Shown piece after piece: positions 8,458-17,143 of a stretch of 64,000 nt of DNA. The notes under the pieces are model-generated. The model had not been told where the DNA came from. It did not search any database and was given only the letters and a program-made list of their open reading frames with translations. The position numbers and the translations under genes were made by a program. Position 1 is the first letter of the stretch. Every line of letters begins with the position of its first letter. Origin of the DNA: Muribaculaceae bacterium (GTDB lineage: Bacteria; Bacteroidota; Bacteroidia; Bacteroidales; Muribaculaceae); NCBI GenBank assembly GCA_023664185.1, contig JAMPGA010000001.1:987413-1051412 (forward strand). The letters run 5' to 3'.

Positions 8458-9921
8458 TCAATCAATTTGTTTGGCCGGCTGCAAACCGTAGCGTGCTCCT
8501 ATTTCATACATCATCTCTATGGCCTCCTTGCGAGGGAACGGGGTGCCGTTGTCAACATATCGCTCCACAGCCACCTCGAGTATCTCGTTGCGTATGGCCC
8601 CCACAAGTTTGGAGCCGGGAATATCGAAGGCCTCCATGATATCGTTGCCATCGACCGGCGGACGCACACTCGATATCTCGTCGCGCTGGCGCAGGTCGGC
8701 CAACTTGGCGCGCACAAGTTTGAAATTCTCAAGTATGCGCTTCACCTTTTCACGGTTGCGCGAGGTGACGTCTGCCTCGCAGAGCGTCATAAGATCTTCC
8801 AGATCCTCACCGGCATAAGTGATGAGGCGGCGCACAGCCGAGTCGGTCACCTCATCCTCTACCAGCGCGGTGGGGCGCATGTGCAGCTCCACGAGCTTGG
8901 CCACATAGGTCATCTTCTTATCCTGCGGCAGACGCAGATTGCGGAATATGCGGGGCACCATCTTGGCGCCTATGAAATTGTGGTTGTGAAAGGTCCACCC
9001 CACTTTGTCGTCCCAGCGCTTGGTGGCAGGCTTTGCTATGTCGTGGAGAAGTGCTGCCCAGCGCAGCCACACATTGTCAGAGACAGCGGCCACATTGTCG
9101 ACCACGGCCACCGTGTGATAGAAATTATCCTTGTGACCGCGTCCGTTTACCGTCTCAACACCCTGCATGGCTGCGAGTTCAGGAAATATTATGGCCAGCA
9201 GCCCCGAGTCGAGCAGCAGGGTCAGCCCTACCGACGGGCGGAGCGACTCCATGATCTTCATGAGCTCGGTGGCTATACGTTCGCGGGTTATGATGCGTAT
9301 TCTGGATGCGTTGCGCTTTATGGCCTCGAAGGTCTCGGGGGCTATTTCAAATCCGAGCTGCGAGGCAAATCTCACGGCTCGCATCATGCGCAGCGGATCG
9401 TCGCTGAATGTCACATCGGGGTCGAGCGGAGTGCGTAGTATACCGGCGCGCATATCGGCAAGTCCGTCAAACATATCCACAAGCTCGCCGAATCCCTCGC
9501 GGTTCACCTTTACAGCCAAGGCATTGACCGTAAAGTCGCGTCGCGAGAGATCCTCGTCAAGGCTCCCTTCGCTCACCTGAGGGTTACGCGAATTGCTGGT
9601 GTACGATTCCTTGCGTGCACCCACAAACTCAAGTTCCACCTTGCCGCGCTTCACCTGCGCAGTGCCGTAAGTGCGAAACACGCTCAGATGGGCACCACGC
9701 CCCAGACGGCGTGCCACCCCTTCGGCCAGATCTATACCGCTGCCTACGGTGACAAAGTCAAAGTCTTTTGACGGACGGTCGAGAAACAGATCGCGTACAC
9801 ATCCCCCCACAGCATAGCAGGGGAGCGAGAGAGAGTCGGCCACCTCGCCTATGGTGTGAAAAAGTGGCTTATCGAGCAGGTCTACTACCTGGGCCACAGT
9901 GCGTATGGAGTGTTCAGACAT
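8458..9921 (-). CDS. cca: CCA-adding tRNA nucleotidyltransferase with HD domain
   Basis: Class II polynucleotide cytidylyl/adenylyltransferase that builds or repairs the tRNA CCA end. The 487-aa protein has the nucleotidyltransferase head with GGCVRD near residue 40 and the DFDFVTVG metal-binding acidic pair. The RRDFTVNALA block and the arm region RMMRAVRFASQLGF follow. A C-terminal HD phosphohydrolase domain has LLHDIAKP near residue 290. Reading could begin at a TTG at 9924, but the ATG at 9921 is adjacent and preferred. It overlaps the upstream M24 peptidase gene by 8 nt. The HD domain suggests 2',3'-cyclic phosphate end repair, as in other HD-containing CCA enzymes. Confidence 0.92.
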   Translation of the reverse strand: MSEHSIRTVAQVVDLLDKPLFHTIGEVADSLSLPCYAVGGCVRDLFLDRPSKDFDFVTVGSGIDLAEGVARRLGRGAHLSVFRTYGTAQVKRGKVELEFVGARKESYTSNSRNPQVSEGSLDEDLSRRDFTVNALAVKVNREGFGELVDMFDGLADMRAGILRTPLDPDVTFSDDPLRMMRAVRFASQLGFEIAPETFEAIKRNASRIRIITRERIATELMKIMESLRPSVGLTLLLDSGLLAIIFPELAAMQGVETVNGRGHKDNFYHTVAVVDNVAAVSDNVWLRWAALLHDIAKPATKRWDDKVGWTFHNHNFIGAKMVPRIFRNLRLPQDKKMTYVAKLVELHMRPTALVEDEVTDSAVRRLITYAGEDLEDLMTLCEADVTSRNREKVKRILENFKLVRAKLADLRQRDEISSVRPPVDGNDIMEAFDIPGSKLVGAIRNEILEVAVERYVDNGTPFPRKEAIEMMYEIGARYGLQPAKQID

Positions 9922-11107
9922 CAAATTTCACTATCTCCTCTGGTGCCGGGGTCAGACAGTCTACACCATCCTCCTTTACGGCATAGGTGTTTTCAATACC
10001 CACAGCTCCCACATGAGGTATCACAAACTTTGGTTCGAGTGCTATTACATTTCCTGCCTCTATAATGTCGCGGCTGCGAGGTGCAATTACGGGCAGTTCG
10101 TTTATCTCTATGCCCAGGCCATGCCCTATGAATCCGGCATGCTGGCGGTGTCCCATATAATAGGCCTTGAGGTCGCGGGCTTCGACCATCTCGTCGGCCA
10201 CACGCCAGAGTTCCTTGGCCTCTATGCCGGGGCGCATCATGTCGCAGAGTGCATGATGGATATCGATAGAGCATTGATGAGCCTTGAGAGCCAGATCGCT
10301 TATATCACCCAGAGCATACACTCGGGTCATATCGGTCATATAGCCGTCAAAGTTGCCGTTCATGTCGACCATCACGGTCATACCGGGCTTGATGATTGTG
10401 CCGTCGGCTCCCACCGGAAGGGATGGATCCATACCGGCGCCACCCATGGCAAAATCGTAGGGCGACGGAGCATCGGCATTATCGCCCACAAGCAGATTGC
10501 CCATGTAGAGCTCCATGGAGTCGCCGCTGATGCGAAACTGCCCCAGACAACCCTCCAGTCGGCTCAGACGCTCAATCTCAACCTGCAGCTCTATGTCGGT
10601 CATGCCGGCCACATACATATATGGTATACGCGAGTATACGTGTACATGCTTCACACCCGAGCGTCTTATCATCTCTATGGCCAGAGGGGTCTTCATAGCC
10701 CTGACTCTGCGCATCAGCGTCGAGGCATTGGCTATTTCCGAATCCTTGAATATGGCCGAGAGACGCTTGATTTCTGAATAAGAGGCCACATCAAGCTCAT
10801 ATCCCAGCTTGGCAGGGATGTTGAGGCCTATTGTTGCAGCCATCTCCTCGGGTTTGCGTATATAGACCACTCCGTCTCCTTCGAGCTCCACGGGTCGGCG
10901 CACAAAGAATATGGGCATCCCTTTGAGAGGAATCCATGCATAGCCGGCATAGACGCGGCCGGTCAGATAATACTTGTTGGCGTTGTCTGATATGAGCAGG
11001 GCGTCAATGCCCTCCAGCCCCATCTCGGCCCTTATCTTTGAGAGCCGCAGTTCAAACTCATCGTGTGGCCAGAGCATCAGCTCACGGCTGTCTTTTGCTT
11101 CAATCAT
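9914..11107 (-). CDS. M24 family metallopeptidase (Xaa-Pro peptidase-like)
   Basis: Cytosolic pita-bread metallopeptidase of the aminopeptidase P/prolidase family, 397 aa. An N-terminal creatinase-like domain (about 15-165) precedes the catalytic domain. All five metal ligands are visible in order: Asp in MVDMNGNF, Asp in MTDMTRVY, His in GHGLGIEI, Glu in ALEPKF and Glu in GIENTY. It likely removes residues before proline or cleaves Xaa-Pro dipeptides, but the exact specificity is not readable. It starts 21 nt after the META lipoprotein and overlaps cca. Confidence 0.9.
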   Translation of the reverse strand: MIEAKDSRELMLWPHDEFELRLSKIRAEMGLEGIDALLISDNANKYYLTGRVYAGYAWIPLKGMPIFFVRRPVELEGDGVVYIRKPEEMAATIGLNIPAKLGYELDVASYSEIKRLSAIFKDSEIANASTLMRRVRAMKTPLAIEMIRRSGVKHVHVYSRIPYMYVAGMTDIELQVEIERLSRLEGCLGQFRISGDSMELYMGNLLVGDNADAPSPYDFAMGGAGMDPSLPVGADGTIIKPGMTVMVDMNGNFDGYMTDMTRVYALGDISDLALKAHQCSIDIHHALCDMMRPGIEAKELWRVADEMVEARDLKAYYMGHRQHAGFIGHGLGIEINELPVIAPRSRDIIEAGNVIALEPKFVIPHVGAVGIENTYAVKEDGVDCLTPAPEEIVKFDV

Positions 11108-11128
11108 AGTCGGAACCGGTATTGAGGG

Positions 11129-11998
11129 TTAATCGGTCAGCTGATCAGGCGAAAGTCTCATCAGTGTTATCACCACATTGCCGCTGGCGTCCTTCATGAG
11201 CGCCTCGTCTGGAGCAGAGCCCTTCACGGCGGTGTCTACTTCCTCGAGTGCCAGCAGAAACTCTTGCTCGGTGGCGATATCGGGACAGGTCATGCGCGAT
11301 GTGGCCAGATTCTTGAACTCTATGCCATCGCCTTTGTCAAGGTTGACTACTACCTCGCCATTGAGCACATTGCACCCGGCCTCGCCGTGGATCTTACACT
11401 CATCTATATCTATCACCACCCTCACATTGGCGGTTTGCGGTATGGGGCGACCGTGCAGCGACAACACTTTCCAGGCGCCGTTGAGGAACGATAGATTGCG
11501 CTGGCGCATCTTCATCACCACTTTTCCGTTGCTCGAGAGCAGCTCGAGGTTGGTAGGATCTGAAAGACGATAGGCGGCCACAGAGTTGATGGCCTGATTA
11601 ACAATATTTTCATACGGAGCATCGGGGCACGCCATGAGCGAGCTGATAAACTCGCCGGCGGGCACGATGGTTGAGCCGCTGAATTTCCAGTCGCCGTTTA
11701 TATGGTTACAACCGTTGTAAACAATCACACGAAGTATGTCAGTACTCCCCGACACCTGCATGAGTGCCAGTTTAGGATGATTCTCACCGTTCACTTTTAT
11801 CTCTGTACCCAGAGCCTCGGTGATAGACCATTCACCCAGCAGGGCATCGAGTTGCACAGCAGGCTGGGCCACCGTCTGCTCGGTGCGGTTTGCGGGAATG
11901 TTTTTCTGCACGGTGGTTTTCTTCAGAGGATTGCACGAAGTGGTGGCCAGCAGGCCTATCGAGAACAGGGCCAAGCCCACAAGACGGATTGATGACAT
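11129..11998 (-). CDS. Lipoprotein with two META domains
   Basis: Envelope lipoprotein of 289 aa from the ATG at 11998, with signal peptide and lipobox ATTSC (Cys22). Two META/HslJ-like domains follow. The first is at about residues 50-165 (LLGEWSITEA, YNGCNHINGDW, SSLMACPD) and the second at about 170-285 (LNGAWKVLSLHG, GEAGCNVLNGE, ATSRMTCPD). The paired cysteines in the GCN and (M/L)xCPD blocks recur in both copies. META domains occur in heat-shock and stress-related envelope proteins; the biochemical role is unknown. A start at 12040 is possible but places the signal peptide internally. The gene heads the operon running to 5624. Confidence 0.86.
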   Translation of the reverse strand: MSSIRLVGLALFSIGLLATTSCNPLKKTTVQKNIPANRTEQTVAQPAVQLDALLGEWSITEALGTEIKVNGENHPKLALMQVSGSTDILRVIVYNGCNHINGDWKFSGSTIVPAGEFISSLMACPDAPYENIVNQAINSVAAYRLSDPTNLELLSSNGKVVMKMRQRNLSFLNGAWKVLSLHGRPIPQTANVRVVIDIDECKIHGEAGCNVLNGEVVVNLDKGDGIEFKNLATSRMTCPDIATEQEFLLALEEVDTAVKGSAPDEALMKDASGNVVITLMRLSPDQLTD

Positions 11999-12089
11999 AA
12001 CTGAAGTTTTATTGATTTGACATTTTGACGTTAGGGACACACCCCTTTATTCAAAACATCCGGCAGCGTAGATTTGTGCGGTCAGCACA

Positions 12090-13004
12090 TCAAAATACTT
12101 TGATTGAAGGTATATACCTCTTGGGCTGTTTCTTCAGGTCGATGAGTATCGAATCGATGTGGGCCGCGGTGTTGTTAAGATTATTGTAGAGTTCCGGATC
12201 GTTGAGCAGGAGCCCCAGCGATGAGTTGGTGGAGTTGAGCTGAGCCGTGGCGCGGTCAAGATTGGCTGTGATGTTGTTGATATTGCGCATGGTGGAGTCG
12301 AGAGGCATTTTCTTCAGATCCTCCGACACGGCAGCCAGCGACGCGGACACCTGGTTGAGGTTGGCCGATATCTCGCTCACATTGGCCATTGATTTGTTGG
12401 CGTTGGCCATCAGCAGGGGCAACGTCTTGTTGAGGCTCGAGCTGAGGGCCTCAAGATTAGCCATGATCACATCGAGCCGCTGCACCGACGAGATGAGAGC
12501 CGGATCGGACGCCACCTTTGTGAGCGAAACCACCAGCGAGTCGATATGTGGAGCTATGGTCATGAGTGTGGGCATCAGTTCGCTCGACACCTTGTCCATC
12601 AGACCCGAACCTTCTATGCCCTGTATACGGGCTCCATCCGGGAGCATCGTGGCCGATGTGCCGGGGCGAAGCTCCACAGTTGAGGTTCCCAGCATGTCGG
12701 TGACTATGGCTGCGCTGGAGCCTTCGGGCAGCTGCAGCTTGGTGTCGAGATTCAGCTCCACAAGCACATGCCCGGGGTTGTCATATTCATAAGAAATGGA
12801 TCTTACCAGGCCCACCTTGAAGCCATTGAGGGTGACGGGGGCCGACTGTGCCAGACCGGTGACATTGGTATATGACACATAATAACAATTGCCCGATTTG
12901 AAGATGTTTACGCCTTTCAGAAAGTTAATGCCAAACACCAGAGCCACCAGGGCTATCAGCACGGCAAGGCCGATCTTGATTTCACGTGAGGTGATACTTT
13001 TCAT
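12090..13004 (-). CDS. MlaD/MCE family lipid-transport protein
   Basis: Single-pass inner-membrane MCE protein, the periplasmic lipid-binding part of an Mla-type ABC system. The 304 aa comprise an N-terminal anchor (about 10-30: KIGLAVLIALVALVFGINFLKG) and an MCE domain (about 38-118; YVSYTNVTGLAQSAPVTLNG, then TSTVELRPG). A long helical C-terminal region rich in Asn, Ser and Leu follows (about 130-290) and may form a coiled bundle. It follows the amidase gene by 2 nt. Its likely ATPase and permease partners (MlaF/MlaE type) are encoded 25 kb away at 38310-39832. Confidence 0.88.
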   Translation of the reverse strand: MKSITSREIKIGLAVLIALVALVFGINFLKGVNIFKSGNCYYVSYTNVTGLAQSAPVTLNGFKVGLVRSISYEYDNPGHVLVELNLDTKLQLPEGSSAAIVTDMLGTSTVELRPGTSATMLPDGARIQGIEGSGLMDKVSSELMPTLMTIAPHIDSLVVSLTKVASDPALISSVQRLDVIMANLEALSSSLNKTLPLLMANANKSMANVSEISANLNQVSASLAAVSEDLKKMPLDSTMRNINNITANLDRATAQLNSTNSSLGLLLNDPELYNNLNNTAAHIDSILIDLKKQPKRYIPSIKVF

Positions 13005-13006
13005 AC

Positions 13007-14116
13007 CTATTTTATACGTTTACCGTCGCGGGTCTTTATCACAAACGCGTCGGCGAATTTTTTTCTTATTTCTTTAAGTGTCTTATTTGCTTCGTTGAGG
13101 CTGCGGTATGCCCCTACGGTATATTTCACCAGACCGCCATCCTCATAGCTGTCCACATCCTTGAGCCCTTTGAATTTCTTATGGCCGGCTTTCAGGCGGG
13201 TGGGCGAAACCAGAAACTGTATCTTGTAGATTATTTCTCCGGGAGCAACCTTGGTTTCATCCGGATCTGGGGGACATATCCCGGCGTTTTCCACCGTGGC
13301 GGTGTCGGCCGATTTTGTTGTATCGCTGGGCTTGACAGCTTTTTTCCCCGACTTGAGGCGATAGTTCTCAAGGCCGTTATATATGGCACGGGCAAGTTTG
13401 GTTGATCCGGCGTCCGACATCATAAATTTCTCCTGAGTGGGATTGGATATGAAATCCAGCTCCACGAGTATGGCAGGCATCCCCGTGCGCACCAACACCC
13501 AGAACGGCGCCTGACGCACTCCGTTGTTTTTGCGGCCGGCGGTTCTGACAAGCTGATTCTGCACACACTCGGCCAGCGAGATGCTCTGATCCATATTTTT
13601 GTGCTGCATCATCTCGAAGGCTATGTAGCTCTCGGTCGACGAAGGGTCAAAACCTTCGTAGACAGTGGTATAGTCGTCTTCAAGCTTCATCACCGAGTTT
13701 TCGCGCATGGCCACACTCAGATTTGTGTCCGAGCGGTCGAGACCCAGGGTGTAGACAGCCGCTCCGTGCACCCTGTCGCGTCCGGGAGCCTTGCGGTCAA
13801 GCGAATTGGCATGGATGGAGATGAAGACATCTGCCTTATGATTGTTGGCAAAGTCGGCTCGCCCCTGCAGAGTCACAAAATAGTTGCCTGTGCGCGTCAT
13901 CTCCACGCGGGCATCCTTCATATTGCTCTTTATCAGATCTCTGAGCTTCTCGGCCACAGTGAAATTAATGGTCTTTTCATTGGTTCTCAAGCCCACTGCA
14001 CCAGCATCCTTGCCGCCGTGACCGGGATCAATCACAACAACAAAGTCTTTGGCCTCCACTGTTTGCACTGGAAGCATCATCAACGTGAGGAGTATTAATC
14101 GTAATATCAGGTGCAT
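13007..14116 (-). CDS. N-acetylmuramoyl-L-alanine amidase with C-terminal SPOR-like region
   Basis: Secreted Amidase_3 zinc hydrolase that cleaves the bond between N-acetylmuramic acid and L-alanine in peptidoglycan. The signal peptide (1-22) ends QTVEA. Zinc ligands are H33 in DPGHGG, E47 in TNEKT and H102 in SIHAN, with catalytic E219 in VELDFISNP. The last 75 residues (KIQFLVSP, then YTVGAYRSLNEANKTLKEI) resemble a SPOR-like domain, which would bind denuded septal glycan. It is the first gene of a two-gene unit with the MCE protein, linking envelope remodelling and lipid transport. Confidence 0.9.
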   Translation of the reverse strand: MHLILRLILLTLMMLPVQTVEAKDFVVVIDPGHGGKDAGAVGLRTNEKTINFTVAEKLRDLIKSNMKDARVEMTRTGNYFVTLQGRADFANNHKADVFISIHANSLDRKAPGRDRVHGAAVYTLGLDRSDTNLSVAMRENSVMKLEDDYTTVYEGFDPSSTESYIAFEMMQHKNMDQSISLAECVQNQLVRTAGRKNNGVRQAPFWVLVRTGMPAILVELDFISNPTQEKFMMSDAGSTKLARAIYNGLENYRLKSGKKAVKPSDTTKSADTATVENAGICPPDPDETKVAPGEIIYKIQFLVSPTRLKAGHKKFKGLKDVDSYEDGGLVKYTVGAYRSLNEANKTLKEIRKKFADAFVIKTRDGKRIK

Positions 14117-14138
14117 TGCTGTAAGGCGTAATCATCTG

Positions 14139-14146
14139 CAAAATTA
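14139..14146 (-). promoter_or_regulatory. -7 box for the amidase-MCE unit
   Basis: The minus strand reads TAATTTTG, a full TAnnTTTG match 22 nt upstream of the ATG at 14116. A TTTG lies 22 nt further upstream (14169-14172), slightly beyond the usual spacing. Confidence 0.55.
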
Positions 14147-14210
14147 GCAAATCTCCCTCAAAAAGCCCCAAATCCAACACCTTTTTTATGCAGATTAGCC
14201 CAAAAATCAT

Positions 14211-14218
14211 TACTTTTG
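14211..14218 (+). promoter_or_regulatory. -7 box directly abutting the GldB-like gene
   Basis: TACTTTTG matches TAnnTTTG and ends only 4 nt before the ATG at 14223. TATG at 14187-14190, 20 nt upstream, is a 3/4 match to the -33 box. If used, transcription would begin at or next to the start codon, giving a leaderless mRNA. Confidence 0.5.
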
Positions 14219-14222
14219 AGCC

Positions 14223-15164
14223 ATGAAATTCTTCTATCCTACCATAGTGGCAGCCGTTTTGACCGCCATAGTCACGGCTTGCGGGGGTAAATCCACCCCG
14301 GTGGAGATCCGCAGGCTCGACAAAGCTCTTGAAGCCGGCCGAATGCCCACAGACAGCGGCATGGCCGAGGCTACACGCACTCTGTTCATGATATCAGGCT
14401 ACACGGAGCCCAACGATTCGACCGTCAGTAGCTATGCCTCAATGCCCTCCATCGCTGCTCACCGTCAGGGAGTGGATTCGGTCTTTACCGACCTCTCCAC
14501 CGAGGTTCGGGCGCTTGGTCGCGTCATGGATGGATTGGGCAATATGATTCCAGGATTCAACGCTCCGGCCATATACACAGTCATTTCCCCTTTCAACCAG
14601 TCGGTTATCATGGCCGATAGCGTGCTTTTCATAGGCCTTAACCACTATCTTGGAGTCGATTATGAGACTTATGGATACTTTCCGGACTATATCCGCGAGC
14701 GCAAGACCAGAGAGCGGCTTCCACTCGATGTGGCAGAGGCTATAGTAAGAGCCAGCATCCCTTATTCACCCTCATCTCCCTACCCTACTCTCCTCTCCAG
14801 AATGATATATGAAGGGGCTGTGACCACGGCGGTCATGAGAGCAGCAGAGGTCTCTGCAGAGGAGGCACTGGGATATTCCGATACACAGCGCAAATGGCTC
14901 ACCGACAACGAGCGGGCCATGTGGGACGCGCTGGTGACACGCAATCTTCTTTACTCCACCGACCCTCAGTTGATACGCGATCTCACCTCTCTCGCTCCCT
15001 TCACCTCGACATTCACCAACGCCTCTCCGGGCGCTGCCGGGCGCTGGATAGGCGAGCGGATTGTGGAGAGGTATCTGAAGAACCATCCCGACACAACGCT
15101 CTACGACATCATCACAAAGGGCTACCTCAACGAGAGTGTATTTCTCAAAGAGGCAGCATACTGA
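14223..15164 (+). CDS. GldB-like lipoprotein
   Basis: Predicted lipoprotein of 313 aa with lipobox IVTAC (Cys20). The segment DSVLFIGLNHYLGVDYETYG followed by P-Y-I-R-E-R matches the GldB gliding-lipoprotein family, which has a metallopeptidase-like fold without an established activity. No other gliding or gld genes are in the window, and most gut Bacteroidales do not glide. It is therefore more likely a general envelope protein than a motility protein, which is inference. The 3' end overlaps the convergent dus gene by 20 nt. The start codon sits unusually close to its promoter box. Confidence 0.75.
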   Translation: MKFFYPTIVAAVLTAIVTACGGKSTPVEIRRLDKALEAGRMPTDSGMAEATRTLFMISGYTEPNDSTVSSYASMPSIAAHRQGVDSVFTDLSTEVRALGRVMDGLGNMIPGFNAPAIYTVISPFNQSVIMADSVLFIGLNHYLGVDYETYGYFPDYIRERKTRERLPLDVAEAIVRASIPYSPSSPYPTLLSRMIYEGAVTTAVMRAAEVSAEEALGYSDTQRKWLTDNERAMWDALVTRNLLYSTDPQLIRDLTSLAPFTSTFTNASPGAAGRWIGERIVERYLKNHPDTTLYDIITKGYLNESVFLKEAAY

Positions 15165-16080
15165 TATAATTTGCCAATGAGCCGGTCTTGAGCAGATGCT
15201 TGGCCGTGCGCCTGTCGAGCACACATTCCAGCCACTCGGCCCACGGGGAGATTTTTGAGAGTACCTGCGCGTCGCCACACAGTGTGGCGCGATAGTGGTC
15301 GAGTAGTGCGCGGTGCAGCCGCAGAGCCAGCGCGCGGCGCTCTTCAGCAGAGTATTCCCGGCCATGGCGCCACTCATCAGCAATCGAGGGGCGCATCAGA
15401 AGCCCACGGCCTATCATCACCCCCTTCAGCCACGGATAGCCGGAGCGCAGGGCATCTATTTGCGCGGGCTCTGTGATATCACCGTTAAAAACAAGAGGAT
15501 GCACAAATACCTCTGCCATAGCCTCAAATTCGCTCAGCACCAACGTCCCGCCATATTGCTGCGAAGCGGTGCGCGGATGTACCGCCACATGCCTCAGAGG
15601 CATAGCGTTGATTATATCGGTCAGGGAGTTCCATTCCGCGGGCGCATTTACTCCGAGGCGCATTTTCACTGAAAATTGTAGCCTATCTTTGAAGCCATCC
15701 ATCGCTTCGGCCACCTCAGTGAGCCGCCCTGGATGCTGCAGCATTCCGGCTCCACGCCCCTTGCGCACCTGTGGCACAAACGGACACCCGAGATTAAGGT
15801 CTACCCTGTCATACCCGGCCTCAACCACCGCGTGCGCCAGAGCCTTGAACTCAGCGGCATCCTTGAATATGATCTGCGGCGTCAGGTTCAGACCATCGTT
15901 GAGCGGCGTGATCAAATCGGCAAGATCGCGCCTCCTCACCTCGCCGTGCTCCATGCGCAGAAAGGGTGTGAAATATTCCACCTCATCCTCTATGCCCCCG
16001 GCCAGAGTGGCGTGAAGATGGCGGTAAGATGCCTCGGTGAACCCCTGGAGCGGAGCAAACATTATTTTGAAATCATCCAT
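15145..16080 (-). CDS. tRNA-dihydrouridine synthase family protein
   Basis: FMN-dependent Dus enzyme that reduces uridine to dihydrouridine in tRNA. From the ATG at 16080 it has 311 aa. The FMN-barrel opening is FKIMFAPLQGFTEASYR. The catalytic cysteine is C99 in the DLNLGCP block, followed by KGRGAGML. FSVKMRLG, VHPRT and FNGDI are the remaining phosphate and FMN-binding strands. The family member (DusB- or DusC-like) cannot be fixed, so no symbol is given. A TTG start at 16086 is an alternative. It overlaps the upstream ATP-grasp-like gene by 8 nt. Confidence 0.9.
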   Translation of the reverse strand: MDDFKIMFAPLQGFTEASYRHLHATLAGGIEDEVEYFTPFLRMEHGEVRRRDLADLITPLNDGLNLTPQIIFKDAAEFKALAHAVVEAGYDRVDLNLGCPFVPQVRKGRGAGMLQHPGRLTEVAEAMDGFKDRLQFSVKMRLGVNAPAEWNSLTDIINAMPLRHVAVHPRTASQQYGGTLVLSEFEAMAEVFVHPLVFNGDITEPAQIDALRSGYPWLKGVMIGRGLLMRPSIADEWRHGREYSAEERRALALRLHRALLDHYRATLCGDAQVLSKISPWAEWLECVLDRRTAKHLLKTGSLANYISMLPL

Positions 16081-17143
16081 TGGCAAAGTCAGTCAGAGTT
16101 AGTGCAAATCCCTCGCGGGGAGGGAGCAGAGTCAGCGAGTCGACCGATGCCGAGCGCTGCCATGCCATAAGCCCAGGTGTACTGACGGAGAGCCTCTCGG
16201 ACACCGCCATAGCCACAACACCCATGGTCATGCGCAGGTTAAGTTCGATACACGGATGCAAACGCATGGCTCCTGAGGAGTCGCGCCACACCAGCATATC
16301 AACCCCCAGCCATCCTTCATAAATCGCCCCCAAAAGCTCAGTGAGAGCTTTTTGCAAAGCATTGAGAGCATGGTCAAGAACCTCGTCGCCCACATGCTTA
16401 ACGATTTCGGCTCTAATCCACTGCTGCCCGGCCACCACATTGCCCCCATACATTCCGCGGTTCTCAGTGACAAACATTGACAGTCCACCGAGCTCCACTT
16501 TTCCCTGGGAAGCTCTGTAGAGAGCGGCACAGTCCATCACCTTATCGAGCCCACGCTCCACCATCACGCTCCCTTGGCGGTGTATGATGCCGGCAGCCTT
16601 GTCGCGGAGCACTTTATAGCTCAGCCCCCTGGCGCAAAACACACCACGCCCACTGCCCGACCATGGCGATTTTATGTAGCATCCCGGCCAGCGGCTCTCC
16701 ATATCCACAACCTCATCAGGGTCAGAGGTCTCGAGGGTTACCACGCCAGCGGCCCCAATCTGCTGCAGCAGTTTCACCGAACTTCGCCGATGGCTCAGCT
16801 CTCTAAGAGCATCTATCCTAAGGTCAGACGGCAGCAGGGAGTCAGCCACTCCGGCGTTTTCAAACTGCCTCACAGCATCCAGGCTCCATCCCCAGGGGGA
16901 TGGCTCATAGCCGGAATGGTTTGACACAATCTCACCCTCCAGGCCAAAACGCGTGTGAAGATACTCAAGGTCAGCCTTCAGCAACGCCGGAGCCAGAATG
17001 GCATCTCCCGCCGAGGCCCACCATGCAGGCAAAAGTGCCCCCGCCCTGTGGAGCGCTGAGGCGTGGGGCGGGGGTGTATAATGCCGGCAATCGAGCCCTA
17101 AGGCCAGATCGTTTTCCGGATTAAAAAGGTGAAGTTTATTCAA
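16073..17143 (-). CDS. Uncharacterised ATP-grasp-like protein
   Basis: Protein of 356 aa without a confident functional assignment. It opens with LHLFNPENDLALG, a conserved start in Bacteroidales proteins of unknown role. In the middle, CYIKSPWSGSGRGVFCA looks like the glycine-rich nucleotide-binding loop of an ATP-grasp enzyme, and LHPCIELNLRMTMG resembles the E-x-N metal site near the end of that fold. No signal peptide is seen. The start is a TTG (17141-17143) overlapping the PepC-like stop as TTGA; no ATG occurs near the N-terminus. It could be a carboxylate-amine ligase, but substrate and product are unknown. Confidence 0.6.
   Translation of the reverse strand: MNKLHLFNPENDLALGLDCRHYTPPPHASALHRAGALLPAWWASAGDAILAPALLKADLEYLHTRFGLEGEIVSNHSGYEPSPWGWSLDAVRQFENAGVADSLLPSDLRIDALRELSHRRSSVKLLQQIGAAGVVTLETSDPDEVVDMESRWPGCYIKSPWSGSGRGVFCARGLSYKVLRDKAAGIIHRQGSVMVERGLDKVMDCAALYRASQGKVELGGLSMFVTENRGMYGGNVVAGQQWIRAEIVKHVGDEVLDHALNALQKALTELLGAIYEGWLGVDMLVWRDSSGAMRLHPCIELNLRMTMGVVAMAVSERLSVSTPGLMAWQRSASVDSLTLLPPREGFALTLTDFANG

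Noticed and set aside
8407..9438. 343-codon plus-strand frame opposite cca
   Set aside because: It is antisense to a well-conserved tRNA nucleotidyltransferase and rich in His/Leu, as expected for a shadow frame in GC-rich coding DNA.
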